A stretch of DNA of 6,391 nt from Pseudomonadota bacterium (lineage in GTDB: Bacteria; Pseudomonadota; Alphaproteobacteria; Rhodospirillales; Magnetospirillaceae). This document shows, piece by piece, positions 1 to 4,152 of the stretch. Positions within the stretch are counted from its first letter, which is position 1, and every line of letters begins with the position of its first letter. Both the position numbers and the translations under genes were made by a program. Location: NCBI GenBank assembly GCA_023426365.1, contig JAFAAW010000090.1, positions 1-6,391 on the forward strand, written 5' to 3'. Under the pieces are notes generated by a model. That model was not told the DNA's origin. It did not search any database and worked only from the letters and a program-made list of their open reading frames with translations.

Positions 1-40
1 GCCGCCTTCCCCTTCGGGCTTTAATTATCCGGGGAAGCTG

Positions 41-72
41 GCCGGCCGCCTTGGGATCGACAGGCGGCCGGC
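41..72. repeat. 10-bp perfect inverted repeat ahead of the histidine kinase gene
   Basis: GCCGGCCGCC at 41-50 is exactly complementary to GGCGGCCGGC at 63-72, with a 12-base loop, giving a very stable hairpin. It ends 8 bases before the Shine-Dalgarno sequence of the kinase gene. No T tract follows, so it is not a typical intrinsic terminator. It may be a leader hairpin or the 3' end of an upstream transcript. A -10-like TTTAAT at 20-25 would place the hairpin inside the kinase 5' leader, but its -35 would lie largely outside the window. The repeat is certain; the role is inferred. Confidence 0.6.
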
Positions 73-92
73 ACGCAACGAAGGGGGGCCGC

Positions 93-1775
93 GTGAACGC
101 GAACTGGCGACGGCTGATGCGGCCGCAAGGGCTGCTCATCGTCATGGCGGTGGTGCAGGCCGCCATGGCGGGCGCCGTTGCCGTTGCCGTCATCCGGTCC
201 GATCTGGCCCAGACCCAGCGTGCCGCCGAGGCCCGCGTGCGCGAGGCGTCGCGGCTGCTCGAGGAATTCACCCTGCGCACGCTGGAGGTGGCGACCGCCG
301 CCGGGCGCAGCCTGGGCGACCGTGTTGCCGAGGCGGGCGTGGGCGCGGTGGCCGGTGCCAGCGGCCGTGCCGCCGTCCTCGCCCAACTGGCGGGGGCGCC
401 CGGGATCGCCAATCTCTATCTCGTCGATCCGGCCGGCCGTGTCCTGCTGGATGCCAAGGGCTTCAACCCGGTCGGCACCAGTTTCGCCGACCGCGACTGG
501 CTGCGCGCTCTCAGCGGCCCCACGGCGCCTCAGCTTTACGTCGGGCAGGCGGCCTTCGACGACGCCTCGCGCACCTTCGGCTTTCCCGTGGCCCAGCGGG
601 TCACGAACGCCGCCGGCTCCACGCTGGCCATCGCCGTGGTGCTGGTGGACATGGATCATTTCAGGCGCTTCCACCAGCGGCTCGGGCTGGGGACCGCGCA
701 GGTGTCGGGCCTCTATCGCCGCGACGGGTTGGTGCTGGTGCGCCAGCCCATGAAGACCGAGGACATCGGCCGCTCGCTCGCCGGCAGCCAGTTGTACCAG
801 CACCTCGACCAAGCGCCCGAAGGGGTGTTTCGCGGCCGCTCGCCCTATGATGCGCTGGAACGCGTGGTGGCTTATCGCGCATTGCCCCATCACGATCTGG
901 TGCTGTGGGCCGGGATGTCCGAGGGCGCGGCGCTGGAGGAATGGCGCGGGCGCGCGCTGCGCACCGCCGCGCTGACGGTGCTGGCGGTCCTGCTGCTGAC
1001 CGGGCTGAGCGCGGCGATCCTGCGCGGGCTGGCGCGCGAACGCCGCCAGTCGGCCGATCTGGCCGATCTCAACCGCGACCTCGAACGCTCCAACGCCGAT
1101 CTGGAGCAATTCGCCTACATCGCCTCGCATGACCTCAAGGAGCCGCTGCGCAACATCGCGTCCTATGTGCAGTTGCTGCAGCGGCGCTATCACGGGCGGC
1201 TGGACCCCGATGCCGACGCCTTCATCGGCTACACCGTCGATGGCGTTCGCCGCATGCAGGCCATCATCAACGAATTGCTGGCCTATTCGCGCATCGGCAC
1301 CGGCCAGTTGACCCTGGTGCCGGTCCAGGCCGGCATATTGGTCAGCACGGCCCTGGCCCATCTCAAGGGGGTGATCGCCGAGGCGCAGGCGGCGGTCGAG
1401 GTCAAGGGGCCGCTGCCGGTGGTCGAGGCCGATGCCGCGCAATTGGGCAGCCTGTTCCAGAACCTGATGGCCAACGCGTTGAAGTACCGCCGCGACGACG
1501 TGCGGCCCGAGGTGGTGGTCGGCTGCGAGGAACGCTCCGAGCATTGGGAATTTTACGTGCGCGACAACGGCATCGGCATCGACGGGCAATATCACCGGCA
1601 GATTTTCGACCTGTTCAAGCGGCTGCACCCGCGCGACCGCTATCCGGGCACCGGCATCGGGCTGGCGATCTGCCAGCGGGTGGTGGAGCGGCATGGCGGC
1701 CGCATCTGGGTGGAATCCGAGGCCGGCAAGGGGTCCACCTTCCGTTTCACCCTGCCCAAGGACCGCCGGCTTTAG
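93..1775 (+). CDS. Membrane sensor histidine kinase with periplasmic Cache-type sensor domain
   Basis: This 560-residue protein should sense an extracytoplasmic signal, autophosphorylate on histidine and pass the phosphate to a response regulator. The GTG at 93 is chosen because AAGGGG (81-86) lies 6 bases before it; an in-frame TTG at 51 lacks such a site. Residues 13-34 form a first membrane segment and 290-312 a second. Between them is a dCache-like region with the DRDW motif at 133-136, resembling sensors of diguanylate cyclases and chemoreceptors. A short coiled linker follows. The HisKA segment has ASHDLKEPLR with phospho-acceptor His346. The ATPase domain shows the N box (NLMANALKYR, from about 457), G1 DNGIGI (491-496), an F-box region IFDLFKRLH (504-512) and G2 GTGIGLAI (519-526). 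All catalytic motifs are present, so it should be active. The HisKA sequence resembles the bacteriophytochrome-like class. There is no receiver domain and no response regulator gene in view, so the partner and ligand are unknown. Confidence 0.93.
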   Translation: MNANWRRLMRPQGLLIVMAVVQAAMAGAVAVAVIRSDLAQTQRAAEARVREASRLLEEFTLRTLEVATAAGRSLGDRVAEAGVGAVAGASGRAAVLAQLAGAPGIANLYLVDPAGRVLLDAKGFNPVGTSFADRDWLRALSGPTAPQLYVGQAAFDDASRTFGFPVAQRVTNAAGSTLAIAVVLVDMDHFRRFHQRLGLGTAQVSGLYRRDGLVLVRQPMKTEDIGRSLAGSQLYQHLDQAPEGVFRGRSPYDALERVVAYRALPHHDLVLWAGMSEGAALEEWRGRALRTAALTVLAVLLLTGLSAAILRGLARERRQSADLADLNRDLERSNADLEQFAYIASHDLKEPLRNIASYVQLLQRRYHGRLDPDADAFIGYTVDGVRRMQAIINELLAYSRIGTGQLTLVPVQAGILVSTALAHLKGVIAEAQAAVEVKGPLPVVEADAAQLGSLFQNLMANALKYRRDDVRPEVVVGCEERSEHWEFYVRDNGIGIDGQYHRQIFDLFKRLHPRDRYPGTGIGLAICQRVVERHGGRIWVESEAGKGSTFRFTLPKDRRL

Positions 1776-1897
1776 GCTATCGCGGGTCAATTATGATGCA
1801 CGCTTATGTCCGGCCCTCGCCGGGTGTGCGCCTGTGCGCGCTTCGCCGCCGCCTCAAGGCGGCACATTGCGGCGCTGCGCCAGATGGGGCGCTTGCC
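1776..1897. other. Intergenic stretch with small hairpins, no gene seen
   Basis: Between the kinase stop codon and the terminator are several small palindromes. CCGGC/GCCGG lies at 1810-1814 and 1819-1823. GCCGCC/GGCGGC lies at 1848-1853 and 1858-1863 with a TCAA loop. TGTGCGC is directly repeated at 1825-1831 and 1833-1839. I see no convincing start codon with a ribosome binding site and no T tract after these hairpins. The stretch may be a dispersed intergenic repeat or simply 3' untranslated RNA of the kinase gene. Confidence 0.4.
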
Positions 1898-1931
1898 GCT
1901 GACCCCTGCCGTGGCCGGGGTCAGCCCTTTT
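1898..1931 (+). terminator. Rho-independent terminator after the histidine kinase gene
   Basis: GCTGACCCC (1898-1906) pairs perfectly with GGGGTCAGC (1917-1925), a 9-bp stem with a 10-base loop. It is followed by CC and TTTT (1928-1931). The polarity of the T tract fits transcripts coming from the kinase gene. The right arm runs into the convergent SLT gene and includes its stop codon (complement of TCA, 1921-1923). In the other direction the hairpin also forms but has no T tract after it, so termination of the SLT gene by it would be weak. Confidence 0.75.
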
Positions 1932-2928
1932 CCTCGTTGGCGGCCAGCAGGCTGTTCAGGCTGGCGGTGTCGGCGCGCGCGCCCGTCACGGGCGGCGGCA
2001 GCGGCACCGGATAGAATTGCGGGGCGTCGCCCTCGCCGCCGGGGGCGGCGCGGGGGCGCGGGGGCAGCCGGGCCGGGAAGCTGCTGACCGCGGCCGGGAT
2101 GCCGGCCATGCTGAGCGCGATGCCGGCGTCGGCGGCAATGGCGGCCGCCGCCTGCGGGGGCTGGCTTTGGCCGGCCGCTTCGGCCAGGGTGGCGGGGGCG
2201 GCCTCGTCGGGGCGTTCGGCTGGCCGCAGCGCGGCCAGGTCCACCTGCGGGCGCAGGGCGCCGGCCATGCGGTTGGCCTCGCCCATGGCGCGGCGGAACC
2301 GCTTTTCCACCGCCGCATAGACCGAATCCAGCGAGCGCTGTTCGCCTGAAGCCGGGTCCATGAACACGTCGGGATTGGCCTGGGCCGCCTTGGCCAGTTC
2401 GGCGGGGGATTGGTCGCTGTCCGGCTGGTGGCGGCCCTGCAGCACTTTGAGCGCGCCGCCGGCCCCCAGGAAGTGGGCCAGGTAAAGGTCATGGGTGGAA
2501 ACCTGACGGCCCAGGCGGGCCTCGAGCACGCGCTCGTTGTCCTTGGCGTACTCGGCCGCCATCAGCGCCGACAGCCGGGGATCGCGCCGCAGATCCAGGA
2601 TTTCCTTTCTGAGGTCCTTGTCCTTCACCGTCAGGCGGCCGTCCGGCCCCTTGACGATGGCGTCCGCATATTCGCCCAGGCCGTGTTCGGCGCCATGCTT
2701 CCTGACCATGTCCAGCCAGGTGCCGGCGGTGAACTGGAACAATCCCATGGCCGAGGAGCGGCGGTTGTGGGCCTCCGGGTTCAGGCGGCTTTCCTGGTTG
2801 GCCTGGGCCAGCAGGAACTCGAACGACACCCCGGTGGCCTGGGCCGCGTCGCGGATGTGGGCGGCGACCTTGTGCTCGGGGCGCTGGATGGTGGGAATGT
2901 CGGTGACGATGGTGGCTGACGTGGTCAT
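1921..2928 (-). CDS. Lytic transglycosylase (SLT) domain protein without a visible signal peptide
   Basis: This 335-residue protein carries an N-terminal soluble lytic transglycosylase domain, a family that cleaves the MurNAc-GlcNAc bond of peptidoglycan to give 1,6-anhydro ends. Residues 36-74 hold the core: Q-ESRLNP with the likely catalytic acid Glu46, then GLFQF at 62-66. The motif YLAHFLGAGGA at 149-159 fits the later part of the fold. From about residue 225 the chain is rich in Ala and Pro, with runs such as PPRPRAAPGG and PLPPPV near the end, so it is probably disordered. The ATG at 2928 is preceded by GGAG (complement of 2938-2941) at 9 bases. The N terminus (MTTSATIVTDIPTIQRPEHK) has no hydrophobic segment, lipobox or twin-arginine motif. 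Access to the periplasm would then need another route, such as a flagellar, secretion-system or phage-like export. It lies convergent to the kinase gene and divergent from rpsL. The domain call is firm; the biological role is not. Confidence 0.88.
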   Translation of the reverse strand: MTTSATIVTDIPTIQRPEHKVAAHIRDAAQATGVSFEFLLAQANQESRLNPEAHNRRSSAMGLFQFTAGTWLDMVRKHGAEHGLGEYADAIVKGPDGRLTVKDKDLRKEILDLRRDPRLSALMAAEYAKDNERVLEARLGRQVSTHDLYLAHFLGAGGALKVLQGRHQPDSDQSPAELAKAAQANPDVFMDPASGEQRSLDSVYAAVEKRFRRAMGEANRMAGALRPQVDLAALRPAERPDEAAPATLAEAAGQSQPPQAAAAIAADAGIALSMAGIPAAVSSFPARLPPRPRAAPGGEGDAPQFYPVPLPPPVTGARADTASLNSLLAANEEKG

Positions 2929-2957
2929 CTCGGCCGGCTCCGGTGCGGGGCTGGGGC

Positions 2958-2966
2958 ATCATAACA
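2958..2966 (-). promoter_or_regulatory. Extended -10 promoter element for the SLT-domain gene
   Basis: Read on the minus strand this is TGT-TATGAT: a TG extension plus a -10 that matches TATAAT at five of six bases. It lies 30 bases upstream of the SLT start codon. No good -35 is seen 16-18 bases further upstream, which extended -10 promoters can tolerate. The start of transcription would fall about 20-25 bases before the ATG, leaving the GGAG site inside the message. This is a motif-based call only. Confidence 0.45.
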
Positions 2967-2992
2967 CGAAAATGGTTACCTCCATCGCCAAT

Positions 2993-3012
2993 GGGATGGG
3001 CGGGGGGGCGGG
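2993..3012 (+). other. G-quadruplex-type G tract between divergent promoters
   Basis: Four G runs (2993-2995, 2998-3000, 3002-3008, 3010-3012) are separated by loops of AT, C and C. This fits the canonical pattern of four runs of at least three G with loops of one to seven bases. More G runs follow at 3022-3026, 3037-3039, 3041-3044 and 3046-3048. The tract lies upstream of both the leftward SLT promoter and the rightward str promoter, so neither would transcribe it. Folding is inferred from sequence. Confidence 0.5.
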
Positions 3013-3060
3013 TGCCTGCGCGGGGGCGCGCACGCCGGGAGGGGCGGGCGACTCTTTCAC

Positions 3061-3089
3061 TTGACGCGGGGTGGGCGGACTCATAGGAT
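3061..3089 (+). promoter_or_regulatory. Sigma70-type promoter for the str operon
   Basis: TTGACG (3061-3066) is preceded by C, giving CTTGAC as favoured in alphaproteobacteria. A 17-base spacer leads to TAGGAT (3084-3089), which matches TATAAT at four of six bases including the first two and last. Transcription should begin near 3096 and give a leader of about 178 bases before rpsL. It is the best rightward promoter I find between the SLT gene and rpsL. Confidence 0.65.
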
Positions 3090-3110
3090 GCGGCGCTTCT
3101 GGGGACTGGG

Positions 3111-3205
3111 CGTCCGCGGCTTTGTGCGCGTGCGTCAAGCCCCCGGGAACACTGAGCCAATTGTCTAACGCCGGACGGGTCGGCGGCTTTAACCCGAAGG
3201 AAGCC
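3111..3205 (+). promoter_or_regulatory. Structured str leader RNA with alternative stems and a duplicated motif
   Basis: The leader between the promoter and the terminator contains several pairings. CGTCCG (3111-3116) is complementary to CGGACG (3172-3177). CGGGT (3176-3180) is complementary to ACCCG (3192-3196), the 5' arm of the terminator. GGCTT pairs with AAGCC twice, at 3118-3122/3137-3141 and 3185-3189/3201-3205. The last stem and the CGGGT/ACCCG stem each exclude the terminator's outer stem, so they are candidate antiterminators. The effector, if any, cannot be told from the sequence. It matches no riboswitch class that I recognise. Confidence 0.4.
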
Positions 3206-3234
3206 CCGGTGGCACGCCACCAGCGGGTTTTTTT
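3191..3234 (+). terminator. Intrinsic terminator in the rpsL leader, probable attenuator
   Basis: AACCCG (3191-3196) pairs with CGGGTT (3224-3229), enclosing a hairpin of GGTGG (3208-3212) and CCACC (3217-3221) with a CACG loop. A run of seven T (3228-3234) follows, the first two shared with the stem. CCC at 3205-3207 could instead pair with GGG at 3225-3227. The structure ends 39 bases before the rpsL start codon. No rightward gene ends here, since the neighbour is transcribed the other way. It therefore either attenuates the str operon or ends a leader RNA of about 140 bases. Confidence 0.7.
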
Positions 3235-3273
3235 CTGGTTATCCGTACCTCGTTTCCGAAGGGAATGACTTAT

Positions 3274-3645
3274 ATGCCCACGATCAATCAGTTGATCCGT
3301 AAGCCGCGCCAGCCTTTGACGGCGCGCAACAAGGTGCCGGCCCTCGAGGCTTGCCCGCAGAAGCGTGGTGTTTGCACCCGCGTCTACACCACCACCCCGA
3401 AGAAGCCCAACTCGGCGCTGCGTAAGGTTGCTCGTGTGCGCCTGACCAACGGCTTCGAGGTGACCAGCTACATCCCGGGCGAAGGTCACAACCTTCAGGA
3501 ACACTCGGTGGTGATGATCCGTGGCGGCCGTGTGAAGGACCTTCCCGGTGTCCGCTATCACATCATCCGCGGCACTCTGGACACCCAGGGTGTGAAGGAC
3601 CGTAAGCAGCGTCGTTCGAAGTACGGCGCCAAGCGTCCGAAGTGA
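3274..3645 (+). CDS. rpsL: 30S ribosomal protein S12
   Basis: S12 sits at the decoding centre of the small subunit and controls the accuracy of tRNA selection; streptomycin resistance changes map here. The protein has 123 residues and begins MPTINQLIRKPR, as in the family. The ATG at 3274 is preferred over the in-frame ATG at 3265, because AAGGGA (3259-3264) then stands 9 bases upstream and the N terminus matches the family. The conserved PKKPNS loop (residues 42-47, with Lys43) and GGRVKDLPG (84-92, with Lys88, Asp89 and Pro91) are wild type. S12 therefore shows no sign of the classical streptomycin resistance changes. Asp89 is the residue that is methylthiolated in E. coli. Of 16 Arg codons, 10 are CGT, a sign of codon bias for high expression. 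It is the first gene of the str operon. Confidence 0.98.
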   Translation: MPTINQLIRKPRQPLTARNKVPALEACPQKRGVCTRVYTTTPKKPNSALRKVARVRLTNGFEVTSYIPGEGHNLQEHSVVMIRGGRVKDLPGVRYHIIRGTLDTQGVKDRKQRRSKYGAKRPK

Positions 3646-3647
3646 GG
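3644..3647 (+). promoter_or_regulatory. Shine-Dalgarno site of rpsG overlapping the rpsL stop codon
   Basis: GAGG shares its first two bases with the TGA stop of rpsL (3643-3645) and stands 9 bases before the rpsG ATG. A ribosome terminating on rpsL covers this site, so the two genes are probably translationally coupled. The 11-base gap leaves no room for the long intercistronic S7-binding structure known from E. coli. Confidence 0.7.
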
Positions 3648-3656
3648 TATTAGACC

Positions 3657-4127
3657 ATGTCCCGTCGTCACGCCGCCGAGAAGCGCGAAATCAATCCCGA
3701 CGCCAAGTATGGCGATCTGGTGATTGCCAAGTTCATGAACTGCCTCATGCTGGACGGCAAGAAGTCGTCGGCCGAGGCCATCGTCTATGGTGCCCTGGAG
3801 AAGATCGGGGCCAAGACCGGCCAGGATCCGCGTCAGGTTTTCCATGACGCCCTGGACAACGTGAAGCCCGCCGTCGAGGTGCGTTCCCGCCGTGTGGGCG
3901 GTGCCACCTATCAGGTGCCGGTCGAGGTCCGTCAGGACCGTCGTCAGGCCCTGGCGATCCGTTGGCTGATCGAATACTCGCGCAAGCGCTCCGAGACCAC
4001 CATGGTTGACCGTCTGTCGGGCGAGCTGCTCGACGCCGCCAACAACCGTGGCGCCGCCGTGAAGAAGCGCGAGGATACCCACCGTATGGCGGACGCCAAC
4101 AAGGCGTTCTCGCACTACCGCTGGTAA
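3657..4127 (+). CDS. rpsG: 30S ribosomal protein S7
   Basis: S7 binds the 3' major domain of 16S rRNA, starts assembly of the 30S head and lines the E site. The protein has 156 residues, the usual length, beginning MSRRHAAEKREINPD and ending KAFSHYRW, as expected for alphaproteobacterial S7. The conserved RRVGGATYQVPVEVR stretch lies at about residues 78-92. The start is fixed by GAGG 9 bases upstream and by the family N terminus. Arg codons are mostly CGT (12 of 18), as in rpsL. In E. coli S7 represses this operon at a structure between rpsL and rpsG; the short gap here argues against that arrangement, so feedback, if any, would have to act elsewhere, perhaps in the leader. Confidence 0.98.
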   Translation: MSRRHAAEKREINPDAKYGDLVIAKFMNCLMLDGKKSSAEAIVYGALEKIGAKTGQDPRQVFHDALDNVKPAVEVRSRRVGGATYQVPVEVRQDRRQALAIRWLIEYSRKRSETTMVDRLSGELLDAANNRGAAVKKREDTHRMADANKAFSHYRW

Positions 4128-4152
4128 AAGGCCGGGGCCGCGAGAGTTCCCA

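Noticed and set aside
1..24. End of an upstream coding region (seven codons then TAA)
   Set aside because: The piece is too short to recognise, and a stop codon in one frame of such a short stretch means little.
21..1790. 589-codon open frame on the minus strand opposite the histidine kinase
   Set aside because: It mirrors the kinase gene, whose motifs are unmistakable. The translation is low in complexity, rich in Gly, Ala, His and Gln, and has no recognisable domain. Long antisense frames are common in high-GC DNA.
1787..1867. 26-residue minus-strand frame in the intergenic stretch
   Set aside because: It is very short, lacks a ribosome binding site and shows no recognisable sequence.
3088..3168. 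26-residue leader peptide frame starting with the ATG next to the str -10
   Set aside because: Its start codon overlaps the -10 hexamer, so the proposed transcript would not contain it, and there is no ribosome binding site. It would need reconsidering if transcription starts further upstream.
3161..3193. Second rightward promoter made of TTGTCT and TTTAAC before rpsL
   Set aside because: The spacing is 21 bases, well beyond the usual 16-18, and the -10 would lie on the 5' arm of the terminator.
3071..3268. 65-codon frame across the str leader on +
   Set aside because: It begins inside the promoter spacer, crosses the terminator and ends just before rpsL. It has no Shine-Dalgarno site and its protein looks like no known family.
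3265..3273. In-frame ATG three codons before the chosen rpsL start
   Set aside because: AAGGGA directly abuts this ATG, leaving no spacing for ribosome binding, and S12 proteins start with the MPTINQL-type sequence at 3274.
3530..3600. Repeated GTGTGAAGGAC in rpsL
   Set aside because: Both copies encode conserved Val-Lys-Asp segments of S12, so protein constraint explains them.
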